Part shown: piece by piece, positions 1 to 11,630 of the stretch
How the letters are laid out: each line of letters begins with the position of its first letter
Position numbering within the stretch: the stretch's first letter is position 1
Origin: Chionoecetes opilio
Taxonomy: Eukaryota > Arthropoda > Malacostraca > Decapoda > Majidae
Direction of reading: 5' to 3'
Assembly: GCA_016584305.1 (NCBI GenBank)
Contig: JACEEZ010011919.1
Coordinates: 387,001-451,000 of the forward strand
Length of the DNA stretch: 64,000 nt
Program-made: the position numbers and the translations under genes
The notes under the pieces: model-generated
Database searches by the model: none
What the model was told of the DNA's origin: nothing
What the model saw: the letters and a program-made list of their open reading frames with translations, nothing else

Positions 1-3000
1 GTGCTGTGACTGGTGAGCCAGAGTGAGTCCTGTGCTGTGATTGGTGAGCCAGAGTGAGTCCTGTGCTGTGATTGGTGAGCCAGAGTGAGTCCTGTGCTGT
101 GATTGGTGAGCCAGAGTGAGTCCTGTGCTGTGATTGGTGAGCCAGAGTGAGTCCTGTGCTGTGATTGGTGAGCCAGAGTGAGTCCTGTGCTGTGATTGGT
201 GAGCCAGAGTGAGTCCTGCCCCGTGATTGGTGAGCCAGATTGAGTCCTGTGCTGTGATTGGTGAGCCAGAGTGAGTCCTGTGCTGTGATTGGTGAGCCAG
301 AGTGAGTCCTGTGCTGTGATTGGTGAGCCAGAGTGAGTCCTGCCCCGTGATTGGTGAGCCAGAGTGAGTCCTGTGCTGTGATTGGTGAGCCAGAGTGAGT
401 CCTGTGCTGTGATTGGTGAGCCAGAGTGAGTCCTGCCCCGTGATTGGTGAGCCAGAGTGAGTCCTGTGCTGTGATTGGTGAGCCAGAGTGAGTCCTGTGC
501 TGTGATTAGTGAGCCAGAGTGAGTCCTGCCCCGTGATTGGTGAGCCAGAGTGAGTCCTGTGCTGTGATTGGTGAGCCAGAGTGAGTCCTTCCCCGTGATT
601 GGTGAGCCAGAATGAGTCCTGCCCTGTGATTGGTGAGCCAGAGTGAGTCCTGTGCTGTGATTGGTGAGCCAGAGTGAGTCCTGTGCTGTGATTGGTGAGC
701 CAGAGTGAGTCCTGGGCTGTGATTGGTGAGCCAGAGTGAGTCCTGTGCTGTGATTGGTGAGCCAGAGTGAGTCCTGTGCTGTGATTGGTGAGCCAGAGTG
801 AGTCCTGCCCCGTGATTGGTGAGCCAGAGTGATTCCTGTGCTGTGATTGGTGAGCCAGAGTGAGTCCTGTGCTGTGATTGGTGAGCCAGAGTGAGTCCTG
901 TGCTGTGATTGGTGAGCCAGAGTGAGTCCTGCCCCGTGATTGGTGAGCCAGAGTGAGTCCTGTGCTGTGATTGGTGAGCCAGAGTGAGTCCTGTGCTGTG
1001 ATTGGTGAGCCAGAGTGAGTCCTGCCCCGTGATTGGTGAGCCAGAGTGAGTCCTGTGCTGTGATTGGTTAGCCAGAGTGAGTCCTGTGCTGTGATTAGTG
1101 AGCCAGAGTGAGTCCTGCCCCGTGATTGGTGAGCCAGAGTGAGTCCTGTGCTGTGATTGGTGAGCCAGAGTGAGTCCTTCCCGTGATTGGTGAGCCAGAA
1201 TGAGTCCTGCCCTGTGATTGGTGAGCCAGAGTGAGTCCTGTGTTGTGATTGGTGAGCCAGAGTAAGTCCTGTTCCGTGATTGGTGAGCCAGAGTGAGTCC
1301 TGCCCCGTGATTGGTGAGCCAGAGTGAGTCCTGTGCTGTGATTGGTGAGCCAGAGTGAGTCCTGCCCCGTGATTGGTGAGCCAGAGTGAGTCCTGCCCCG
1401 TGATTGGTGAGCCAGAGTGAGTCCTGCCCCGTGATTGGTGAGCCAGAGTGAGTCGCCGTGATTGTGAGCCAGAGTAGTCCTGCTATGATTGGTGAGCCAG
1501 AGTGAGTCCTGCCCCGTGATTGGTGAAACAGAGTGAGTCCGATGCTGTGATTGGTGAGCCAGTGAGTCCGATGCTGTGATTGGTGAGCCAGAGTGAGTCC
1601 TGCCCCGTGATTGGTGAGCTAGAGTGAGTCCTGTGCTGTGATTAGCCAGAATGAGTCCTGCCCCGTGATTGGTGAGCCAGTGAGTCCTGTGCTGTGATTG
1701 GTGAGCCAGTCCTGTGCTGTGATTGGTGAGCCAGAGTCCTGCCCCGTGATTGGTGAGCCAGAGTGAGTCCTGTGCTGTGATTGGTGGGCCAGAGTGAGTC
1801 CTGTGCTGTGATTGGTGGGCCAGAGTGAGTCCTGTGCTGTGATTGGTGAGCCAGAGTGAGTACTGTGCTGTGATTGGTGAGCCAGAGTGAGTACTGTGCT
1901 GTGATTGGTGAGCCAGAGTGAGTCCTGTCACGTGATTGATGAGCCTGAGTGAGTCCTGTGCTGTGATTGGTGAGCCAGAGTGAGTCCTGCCCTGTGATTG
2001 GTGAGTCAGACTGAGTCCTGTCCCGTGATTGGTGAGCCAGAGTGAGTCCTGTGCTGTGATTGGTGAGCCAGAGTGTCCTGTGCTGTGATTGGTGAGCCAG
2101 AGTGAGTCCTGCCCTGTGATTGGTGAGTCAGAGTGAGTCCTGTCCCGTGATTGGTGAGCCAGAGTGAGTCCTGTGCTGTGATTGGTGAGCCAGAGTGAGT
2201 CAGTCCTGTGCTGTGATTGGTGAGCCAGAGTGAGTCCTGTCCCGTGATTGGTGAGCCAGAGTGAGTCCTGTCCCGTGATTGGTGAGCCAGAGTGAGTCCT
2301 GTGCTGTGATTGGTGAGCCAGAGTGAGTCCTGTGCTGTGATTGGTGAGCCAGAGTGAGTCCTGTGCTGTGATTGGTGAGCCAGAGTGAGTCCTGTGCTGT
2401 GATTGGTGAGCCAGAGTGAGTTCTGTCCCGTGATTGGTGAGCCAGAGTGAGTCCTGTGCTGTGATTGATGAGCCAGAGTGATTCCTGTTCTGTGATTGGT
2501 GAGCCAGTGAGTCAGTCCTGTGCTGTGATTGGTGAGCCAGAGTGAGTCCTGCCCCATGATTGGTGAGCCAGAGTGAGTCCTGTGCTGTGATTGGTGAGCC
2601 GGAGTGAGTCCTGCCCCGTGATTGGTGAGTCAGAGTGAGTCCTGCCCCGTGATTGGTGAGCCAGAGTGAGTCCTGTCCCGTGATTGGTGAGCCAGAGTGA
2701 GTCCTGTCCCGTGATTGGTGAGCCAGAGTGAGTCCTGCCCCGTGATTGGTGAGCTAGAGTGAGTCCTGTGCTGTAATTGGTGAGCCAGAGTGAGTCCTGT
2801 GCTGTGATTGGTGAGCCAGAGTGAGTCCTGTGCTGTGATTGGTGAGCCAGAGTGAGTCCTGTGCTGTGATTGATGAGCCAGAGTGAGTCCTGTCCCGTGA
2901 TTGGTGAGCCAGAGTGAGTCCTGTGCTATGATTGGTGAGCCAAAGTGAGTCCTGTGCTGTGATTGGTGAGCCAAAGTGAGTCCTGTGCTGTGATTGTTGA

Positions 3001-5335
3001 GCCAGAGTGAGTCCTGTCCCGTGATTGGTGAGCCAGAGTGAGTCCTGTGCTGATTGGTGAGACAGAGTGAGTCCTGTGCTGTGATTGGTAAGCCAGAGTG
3101 AGTCCTGTGCTGTGATTGGTGAGCCAGAGTGAGTCCTGTGCTGTGATTGGTGAGCCAGAGTGAGTCCTGTGCTGTGATTGGTGAGCCAGAGTGAGTCCTG
3201 TGCTGTGATTGGTGAGCGAGAGTGAGTCCTGTGCTGTGATTGGTGAGCCAGAGTGAGTCCTGTGCTGTGATTGGTGAGCCAGAGTGAGTCCTGTGCTGTG
3301 ATTGGTGAGCGAGAGTGAGTCCTGTGCTGTGATTGGTGAGCCAGAGTGAGTCCTGTGCTGTGATTGGTGAGCCAGAGTGAGTCCTGTGCTGTGATTGGTG
3401 AGCGAGAGTGAGTCCTGTGCTGTGATTGGTAAGCCAGAGTGAGTCCTGTGCTATGATTGGTGAGCCAGAGTGAGTCCTGTGCTGTAATTGGTGAGCCAGA
3501 GTGAGTCCTGTGCTGTGATTGGTGAGCCAGAGTGAGTCCTGTGCTGTGATTGGTGAGCCAGAGTGAGTCCTGCCCCGTGATTGGTGAGCCAGAGTGAGTC
3601 CTGTGCTGTGATTGGTGAGCCAGAGTGAGTCCTGTGCTGTGATTGGTGAGCCAGAGTGAGTCCTGTGCTGTGATTGGTGAGCCAGAGTGAGTCCTGTGCT
3701 GTGATTGGTGAGCCAGAGTGAGTCCTGCCCCGTGATTGGTGAGCCAGAGTGAGTTCTGTGCTATGATTGGTGAGCCAAAGTGAGTCCTGTGCTGTGATTG
3801 GTGAGCCAGAGTGAGTCCTGTGCTGTGATTGGTGAGCCAGAGTGAGTCCTGTGCTGTGATTGGTGAGCCAGAGTGAGTCCTGCCCCGTGATTGGTGAGCC
3901 AGAGTGAGTCCTGTGCTGTGATTGGTGAGCCAGAGTGAGTCCTGTGCTGTGATTGGTAAGCCAGAGTGAGTCCTGTGCTGTGATTGGTGAGCCAGAGTGA
4001 GTCCTGTGCTATGATTGGTGAGCCAAAGTGAGTCCTGTGCTGTGATTGGTGAGCCAGAGTGAGTCCTGTGCTGTGATTGGTGAGCCAGAGTGAGTCCTAT
4101 GCTGTGATTGGTGAGCCAGAGTGAGTCCTGTGCTGTGATTGGTGAGCCAGAGTGAGTCCTATGCTGTGATTGGTGAGCCAGAGTGATTCCTGTGCTGTGA
4201 TTGGTGAGCCAGAGTGAGTCCTGCCCCGTGATTGGTGAGCCGGAGTGAGTCCTGTGCTGTGATTGGTGAGCCAGAGTGAGTACTGCCCCGTGATTGGTGA
4301 GCCGGGGCGAGTCCTGTGCTGTGATTGGTGAGCCAGAGTGAGTCCTGTCCCGTGATTGGTGAGCCAGAATGAGTCCTGTCCCGTGATTGGTGAGCCAGTG
4401 AGTCCTGTCCCGTGATTGGTGAGCCAGAGTGAGTCCTGTGCTGTGATTGGTGAGCCAGAGTGAGTCCTGTACCGTGATTGGTGAGCCAGAATGAGTCCTG
4501 TCCCGTGATTGGTGAGCCAGAGTGAGTCCTGTGCTGTGATTGGTGAGCGAGAGTGAGTCCTGTGCTGTGATTGGTGAGCCAGAGTGAGTCCTGTGCTGTG
4601 ATTGGTGAGCCAGAGTGAGTCCTGTGCTGTGATTGGTAAGCCAGAGTGAGTCCTGTGCTATGATTGGTGAGCCAGAGTGAGTCCTGTGCTGTAATTGGTG
4701 AGCCAGAGTGAGTCCTGTGCTGTGATTGGTGAGCCAGAGTGATTCTGTGCTATGATTGGTGAGCCAAAGTGAGTCCTGTGCTGTGATTGGTGAGCCAGAG
4801 TGAGTCCTGTGCTGTGATTGGTGAGCCAGAGTGAGTCCTGTGCTGTGATTGGTGAGCCAGAGTGAGTCCTGCCCCGTGATTGGTGAGCCAGAGTGAGTCC
4901 TGTGCTGTGATTGGTGAGCCAGAGTGAGTCCTGCCCCGTGATTGGTGAGCCGGAGTGAGTCCTGTGCTGTGATTGGTGAGCCAGAGTGAGTCCTGTCCCG
5001 TGATTGGTGAGCCAGAATGAGTCCTGTCCCGTGATTGGTGAGCCAGTGAGTCCTGTCCCGTGATTGGTGAGCCAGAGTGAGTCCTGTGCTGTGATTGGTG
5101 AGCCAGAGTGAGTCCTGTACCGTGATTGGTGAGCCAGAATGAGTCCTGTCCCGTGATTGGTGAGCCAGAGTGAGTCCTGTGCTGTGATTGGTGAGGCAGA
5201 GTGAGTCCTGCCCTGTGATTGGTGAGTCAGAGTGAGTCCTGCCCTGTGATTGGTGAGCTAGAGTGAGTCCTGTGCTGTGATTGGTGAGCCAGAGTGAGTC
5301 CTGTGCTGTGATTGGTGAGTCAGTGAGTCATGGCC
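1..5335. repeat. 31-bp minisatellite array, about 170 units
   Basis: One unit (GTGCTGTGATTGGTGAG followed by CCAGAGTGAGTCCT) repeats head to tail from the first base to about 5335, where unique sequence begins. There are two main unit types, one with GTGCTGTG and one with GCCCCGTG or TCCCGTG at the same place, plus point variants and short deletions. The two types alternate in runs. Because 31 is not a multiple of three, long open frames arise on the minus strand; they are artefacts. Every unit contains a CCAAT pentamer on the minus strand and two splice-donor-like strings (G|GTGAGC and A|GTGAGT) on the plus strand. The array continues off the left edge. Confidence 0.97.
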
Positions 5336-5526
5336 AGTGGCCAGTCATTGGTATGCTGTAGTAAATCTTTCTCTATAATTGGCGGGTCGGGATTGGGCGT
5401 CGTCGGAGCGAGTGTCGCCACCCTTATTTTGTTTTGTCTCGCCGAGCCCCGTGTTGCCCCGGGCCGGCGGTCACCGTAGCCTGATGCCCCCAGAGTGGGA
5501 GTGTTGATGTGGCCCTGGACCCCCAG
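5336..5526 (+). other. intron end / splice acceptor before terminal exon
   Basis: Unique, GC-richer sequence follows the minisatellite. A pyrimidine-rich stretch ends in GGACCCCCAG at 5517-5526, a good 3' splice site directly before a long open frame. The minisatellite would then lie in the last intron of a plus-strand gene that begins outside the window (inference). Confidence 0.5.
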
Positions 5527-5897
5527 GCCTCGGCGTGGCGCAGATTGTGATCACGGCCGCCACGCCGCTGGTGGAGGCCCGTGAGGTGCGCGCCGACGAG
5601 GACTCGCGGGCCGAGGCCGATCAGGACGACCAACATCCCGAGGCAGAACGCTCCGAATGCGAGGGCGAAGCGCTCATCCTCGATGAAGAAGGGCGTCCGC
5701 CTCCACCTCCGCCAGCCCCCGAAGGACCCATGGAAATGCGAATGGAGGCGTGCGGTGCTGAAGGCGGCACTAGAGACCTAGGGGGAGGCGAGGAGCGCTC
5801 GCCCTCGCCCAAGTCCCCGAGTCCCAGCGATGGTCCGCCGGACCTCGACCCTGAAAAGCTCAAGACTTTAGAGCGGATCAAGGAGTCCATTGCTTAA
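5527..5897 (+). CDS. C-terminal coding exon of an unrecognised protein
   Basis: I do not recognise this protein. After the AG acceptor at 5526 the frame stays open for about 123 residues to a TAA at 5895-5897. The frame is closed upstream at 5505, so translation has to enter by splicing. A short hydrophobic start (LGVAQIVITAATPLVE) leads into a long low-complexity acidic region, a run of six prolines, two SPSPKSPSPS-type serine-proline clusters and a basic/hydrophobic end (EKLKTLERIKESIA) that could form a short helix. The composition suggests the disordered cytosolic tail of a larger protein, possibly a membrane protein. The exon is rich in CpG and G+C compared with the AT-rich DNA that follows. 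Coding status rests on the splice site, frame length and composition only. Confidence 0.55.
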
Positions 5898-6360
5898 GGC
5901 AGGACCTGCCCGGTCTCTACTCGCCCTTGACCGCTGGTTGGAGGAGCGGCTTGCTGGTAATCTGGCCGCTTCTTTTTCACGGGCGTTTCCAGCCGCTTCA
6001 CTAGTCCGAGGCGGCGGAGAACAGCGGAGACGGGAGAGTCCTGCCGTCGCCTTGACGTAGCCGCGCACATGGAGGCGCGTCGCCCCCCACTGCCTGCCAA
6101 ACCCCTCGTGTTGTGATGCGCCGCGCCACCACCGGGGCAAGACACCAAGAGGCCCCGAGAACCCACCACTGCCCCTGGTCGACTCACGGGTGCTCCCACT
6201 AAGAGGCTTCAAGCAGAGAGTTTCTGGATGCAGCTCCAGAGGGAAGAAATTAAGTCTGCAGAAACACAGTGGCCCCTTCCCTCATTAGAGAAAACCTTAC
6301 CAACGACTCCATGCCTCCTCACCTATAGCAGGAAGAGGAGGAGGAGGAGGAAGGAAGGGT
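5898..6360 (+). other. probable 3' untranslated region
   Basis: GC-rich sequence continues for about 350 bases after the stop at 5897 and then drops to AT-rich intergenic DNA. The open frames on the opposite strand here look like by-products of base composition. I saw no clear polyadenylation signal. Confidence 0.35.
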
Positions 6361-7697
6361 TGGCGGTGTGTCTTGTCATTTTTGCAGATAGTTAGGTTCA
6401 AGTACGTCTCAATTCTCTCTCACACCAGACAGACAGAAAGAATTCTTCACTCAGGTGCTGCAGAAGTGGCTACCAGTGCCCAGCCACCCCTCCAACAGAC
6501 ATCCTCGCCAAGAACAGTTATAAATGTAGTGGGGCCGAGACAACCCCGCTGGACAAAGAGCCTAGGGTGGACAAAGCTGAGATTGAGCCTTTAGTACTAG
6601 AACAAATAAGTCGACCCGGGTGTGTGGATTTTCTTGTTGCTGTTGTTGTTGTTGTTGTTATTATCATTATCATTTTTTTTATATTATTAATATCATTATT
6701 ATTGTTATTATTGTGGTGGTGGTGATTTTCCTTGTAATGAAAGTTTGCCATATATGAAATTTTAGGTAGTGTTGCTCTGTAAGGTCCAAGGCAGCAGCCG
6801 CGGCCTTGCCTCCAGGGTGACACGCCGAGTGCATGGCTCAGGTGGATTATCATTGTTTTTCTAAGAAGGAAAAAATCAAATCAATGTTGGAATAATGGGT
6901 GTCCAGCGCTAATGGCATAATTCTATTTCCTACCTTCCACACCTCAAAGTGTCCTATACCGAGTGTTAGTTTTGTGTGTACGTCTTTCTGACAGTGTTGT
7001 AGGGCCCGGGTGAAGCAGGTGCATTCGGTCGGTTGATTGGTGTTGGTGTTAGCTTTCTGTAGTTTGATTCCCAGTCAAGGAAGTATCATTCTCCCACTGT
7101 TCCCCGCCTTCTCTTCTTCAGGGCGAGAACGACAATATAAATATAGAAATATTTGATGAAATGAAAATTGTTGACATTGTGAATTTGCTGTGCAAAGTCT
7201 TTTGAAATTTTACTCTAGATTAAATTGTATATAACATAACAAGTCTATATAAATATATTACTACGATTTTACCGCACACACACACACACACACACACACA
7301 CCTGCTTGCAGGTAAATACTCTAGTCATTTAACAAATCTGTATAAGTATAAGAAAGACAGTAATGATATTGATGATAATAATGATAATATTAATAGTTAT
7401 AACGTTGATAATAATAATAATGAAGTTAAGTTTTGATAAGCACTGAGGGATGATACAATGTATTAGACCGACATATGAATTGAAGGAAACAGTGCTCACT
7501 GATATATTCAGAGATGCTATCACTATGGTAAGGAGGCAGAAAGATCAGTCACAGGTATCATGATGCCTACAGGTGGAGTTTGTCATTGAGAAGAGTGACG
7601 GTATGAAGTATTGATTAACTGAATGACATATTCATACATGTAAGTATAGGGTTTGTTCAAGCTAACAAACATAATTTTGTTTTCGTTGTGATAATGC

Positions 7698-7744
<47 letters not shown>

Positions 7745-7817
7745 TTCAGCCTCGTGTCTTGCCCTCTTGTTTATCCTGGTTTTTTTTTTTTTTAGGGGAA
7801 GGGGAGTAATTAAGTAT

Positions 7818-7852
<35 letters not shown>

Positions 7853-8183
7853 GGCAGCTAGTCACTGTGTATGTAATGAAGTAAGAGCTCAAGAAAGTCC
7901 GTGGAGAATCACAGATTGGACAAACCTTTGCTCCCACATGAAGCGATCATAAAACACACTTGTATTAATTCAATGTTTAATGCAGAATGAGTGTGTCAAG
8001 ATAATATTGCTTGGTGAATTAGTTATATGATTATGTTCTCCCTCGCTCTTTCCCTTACATTAATACACGAGTCTTTTCATCATCATCTTCTTCCTCTATT
8101 GTTTCTTGCAACCGTGCGAGGTAGGCTGACAGGTTTGTGTGTCTTTCTCGGGGTCTGTAATTGCAATGGTCTGATTATCATGC

Positions 8184-8249
8184 TTCAAGTGTCACGTTGG
8201 GAAAGTAGAGAGTAAATTCAAGTGTCACGTTGGGAAAGTAGAGAGTAAA
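8184..8249. repeat. 33-bp perfect tandem duplication
   Basis: Two identical 33-bp units, each starting TTCAAGTGTCACGTTGGG, lie back to back at 8184-8216 and 8217-8249. Confidence 0.9.
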
Positions 8250-8496
8250 TGACTGTACCAAGTGTGAAGCTGATTGAAATTCATACGCAATATAAAAGTA
8301 TTCAAATTTGTCACACCTTTAACAAAATATAAGGATGTAATCTAATAGACTTTTGTGCTATATACAGAGAGTTCTAGTTACATTGGGACTATTATACTAT
8401 TATACCAGTATGTTAAAAGGGAGATATACTAGTAACAAGTTAATCGAGGTAAAACAAATGTACTAAATAATTGGATGTGTTAAATCCGTGATGCAA

Positions 8497-8768
8497 TGTT
8501 GGATGTGAGCAAAAGTCCTGCGGCCCTTGGAGCAGGTACAAGGGTTACAGGGAGTTTCGTACCCAGGTTTTGTTAGTTGTTTCGTACACTGATTTTGAGT
8601 TTTTTTGTACATACCTGGTGTCGTTTCGTAACTAGTAATCAAGTTCAACTCTGAGCTGAGTGTACGAAACGACTGGTTTCATATAGACTACGAAACAACT
8701 TTTTGGTGTACGAATCTACTGGTGTACGAACTGACTGCACCCTGTTACAAGGTCTGCAGGACTCTCAC
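8497..8768. mobile_element. possible short inverted-repeat element
   Basis: GTGAGCAAAAGTCCTGC on the left is mirrored by GCAGGACTCTCAC on the right. Inside, several GTACGAAAC or GTTTCGTAC motifs occur in both orientations. No target duplication was found, so this is a tentative MITE call. Confidence 0.35.
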
Positions 8769-10158
8769 GTTAAAATGCACGTAATAAACTGTATTCTTGA
8801 ACCCTTTTAAATCAATGTTATCAAAAAAGAAAATAGGAGAAATTAATAGAAAAACATGTAATGAGGTTTATGGCGGGGCCGCTGCAGGACAGTATTCTCC
8901 TAATAGTAGCCCAGATTGTATCGTTAATTGTTTTCTTTCACACCTTTGTTCATTATATATAAAATTGTCAATACAGTGCACGTGCGTTTAGTTTGAGCGT
9001 TGATTATACAAAAATTTAGTGAAATGAGATTCATGAATTTGCATCCATCTCGCAATACGGGCAAAATCTCGTTGATGATAAGAGTTTCTGACATGGCAAT
9101 ACCACAGTTTCTTTTCCATTAATTTTATGCCTATGTATCCTTTAAATACTTTAATAAACCATTATCTTTCTAATGTTATTCATATGTCCGCCTATCCACG
9201 TTAGAAAGGAAAGACGCTGGTTGTGGGAAAATACTGTATATTTCTATTTCTAATTCTGTTTGTTTTTCATTCTTTTTGTGCTTATGTAACTTTCACATCA
9301 CTACATGCAGCATTATCTATTAAATGTTGTCATGTATGCCTATACCTGCTTGACAGTGACCACACGCAAGGTCATGAATCTAGTGACTCAATATTCTTAC
9401 TTGTTGAATCGTTGCCGTGTATGAAAGTTACTTGTAGATTCATTTAGTGACGTAGGGATTTCCCTTTTTTGTGCCATTAAGGTGATCTGCAGAATTCACA
9501 ACGAAAAAGTTGATGGTGCGCTTTTTCTGTAATTGCGTACTGGTGCATTTGTTGATGATGAATATCAAAACACTGACCATGTCATTATATTAGCAGAAAA
9601 TGACACTTTCATCGGAAGCAATGTATGGAACGAAACCTGAAATTGTTCACTGGAGCAGGACGGCAGAAATATCTTGTTCAGAATCCAATACTGTAATCCC
9701 CACAGTCCAATAGGTGATTTAGAAACAATTAACATTTGGTAGTAGTCTTTCTCTCCCTCTCTTTGTAAAGATTTCTTGTGCCTTAGCGGTGGTGAGACAG
9801 CTTTGATTTGCTCATTTTTATTTTCAGCTCCATATATATTTACTAAATCATTCTTCTTCATGGTTAATTTTCCCCGTTTCTTTTATATTTCTCGGGATGT
9901 GGCCACTGCTGCTTTAGCCGTTTTCTCGATCTCTATTCTTAATTTGTGTGTTTGTTACACGCAGGAATGCGTGTGTGCATGTTCGATCGTTCGTTTGTTA
10001 GTTCATGTAATTTATTGTAATTGTACAGTAAACTGAAATGTATTTGTGTGTGTGTGTGTGTGAATGAACATACGTGTTTACGAGTGTCCAGTAAAATAGC
10101 CAATTGACTTTTACATGAAGAAAATACCACATGTTCCATTACTGTATTATTATTATTA

Positions 10159-10189
<31 letters not shown>

Positions 10190-10389
10190 CATTATCGTTA
10201 TCATTAGTATTGTTACCATTGTTGATATTGTTATCATTATTTTTTTCTTCGGGTGAAAGAATGACATTAAGGATCTCAAAGGAACAAGAACTTTCCCCCG
10301 AGGGCAAGAGGTGGCCTGGTGCCGTGTTGGTGGCGAGAACGTGTACAGTCTGTGTTGAAATAGAAAATAAACTAGAGACCATAGTCACC

Positions 10390-10980
10390 TCCTCCCTCAG
10401 ATGTTTGTTTTCTCCCTCTGCTCCTCCTCATCTCAAAACCAAACTGTCTCTCCATCCTATTCATCAGTTGATCATTGGAGCTTAACCAGTTTTTCTTCAT
10501 TGGAGATTGTGATGTTACTAAGTGTACATTGTGTCTGGTGTGAGTGTAGGCATAACTGTTGAACAAGAACTGTTCAATGGTTTCATATTTATCAGCATCA
10601 CATAGTGTACAGCGTGTATCAACGTGTCTGTTTCTGTAGTTTATATCAAGCGTGTTACTTCGGCAATCTATCAAGATTGTTGTTGTGGCTTCATCATTTT
10701 CATAGACTTTCTTGATGTCTGACTTGTATGTTCTGTATAGCGCTACTGAGGTCTTTTCAAGTATGTAACTCATTTCTCCAGTCTTGTGTGTCCTTTTCCT
10801 TTAAGATCTCTTCTCTTTGGTTGTGAAACATCACTAGGTCAGTGTACGTATATTCACATCAAGGTTTTGGAGGTATTTGTTCACTGATTTTGCCCATTTG
10901 TCACACTCATTATCCAATTTGTGAAGCAGACAATGTTTTAACAGGTCATTGTGTGTCTTGTGTATGACAACTTGGCTATT
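10390..10980 (-). mobile_element. non-LTR retrotransposon 3' fragment
   Basis: The minus strand encodes a relic with the cysteine/histidine pattern RCTLCDADKYETIEQFLF followed by YTHTRH, like the zinc-knuckle region after the reverse transcriptase in many LINEs. Upstream, out of frame, is more coding-like sequence (HKTHNDLLKHCLLHKL). The reverse-transcriptase core is missing, so this is a degraded fragment. Confidence 0.55.
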
Positions 10981-11548
10981 TGTACATTAGCCTATAGACC
11001 TCGGGTGACGGCGATTACCGCCCTTTGCCGTCCCGCCAAGATTTGTATTTCTCTGGCGTAATTATTGTGTCCAGTGGTTGAAGGCAATCCTTGCCTTACG
11101 TTTCACTCCACCTCCCCGAGCACAGCTGACCACGGTGATGGAAGGATGTGCTGAGAGTGATTGCCCAGTGTCCGTATGCGTGGAGGAAGGGAGCACGCCT
11201 GTGGTGGCGAGGGGCGAGCGGAGACTCAGGCCCAGGTCAACTGCACCCGCACAAACAAATGCGCCCGGCGGGCCAAAAAAAGCGCCTCTTCCCAACATCA
11301 TATCTCCGCCTTGCTGCATTTTAAACACTTCCAGTTTGTTTTCATCATGGAGAGAAAGGATTGGCGGTGTGAAAGCAGTATAAATTATTATGTTGTAGTC
11401 TGAAATTGCCGGCCGCACAAGGCATTGATGAAAAACATTAATTTTGCAAAATGTATCAGCACCGCCCCCGTGCTGGGAGGACAACAATCACCCTCTATCC
11501 TGAAGTTTATGAGTTAAGGATCCTTGATTTTTTTTTCTCCATCCATAA
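10981..11548. other. GC-richer unassigned stretch
   Basis: No gene is supportable. The segment at 11060-11290 is relatively GC-rich and has overlapping open frames on both strands, but none shows a recognisable domain. Confidence 0.3.
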
Positions 11549-11630
11549 ATCAATCAATCATTGGGGAGTCTTAGAGAGTGCGGGATTCCTGAGGACATTG
11601 CCCCGCACTTGTCATAGGGAAATCACGATT
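11549..11630 (-). mobile_element. RTE-like LINE remnant with terminal hairpin
   Basis: AATCAATCAATCATTGGGG is the (ATTG)n 3' tail of the LINE at 21296-24498. It is followed almost at once by AGAGTGCGGGATTCC and a CCCCGCACT complement, which matches the hairpin near the 5' end of that LINE (24335-24375). Both element ends are present with the middle missing. Confidence 0.5.

Larger units (their letters stand above)
6361..10389. other. AT-rich intergenic DNA with microsatellites
   Basis: I see no supportable gene. Simple repeats include (TTG)n and (TTA)n near 6636-6715, (CA)n at 7275-7301, 7702-7742 and 7820-7850, (TG)n near 10045-10062, and (TTA)n near 10143-10200. Confidence 0.6.

Noticed and set aside
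1095..2974. Long open frames on the minus strand (SLWLTNHSTGLTLAHQ-type repeats)
   Set aside because: They follow from a 31-bp unit whose six frames rarely contain a stop. They break wherever a unit varies and show no codon bias or start context.
5621..6212. Minus-strand open frames opposite the terminal exon
   Set aside because: Products of high GC content. The plus-strand frame has a splice acceptor and a composition typical of real proteins.
6518..6853. Asn/His-rich minus-strand open frame
   Set aside because: Caused by (TTG)n and (TTA)n runs.
7583..7952. Open frames with CVCVCV or HTHTHT runs
   Set aside because: Translations of (CA)n tracts with no further support.
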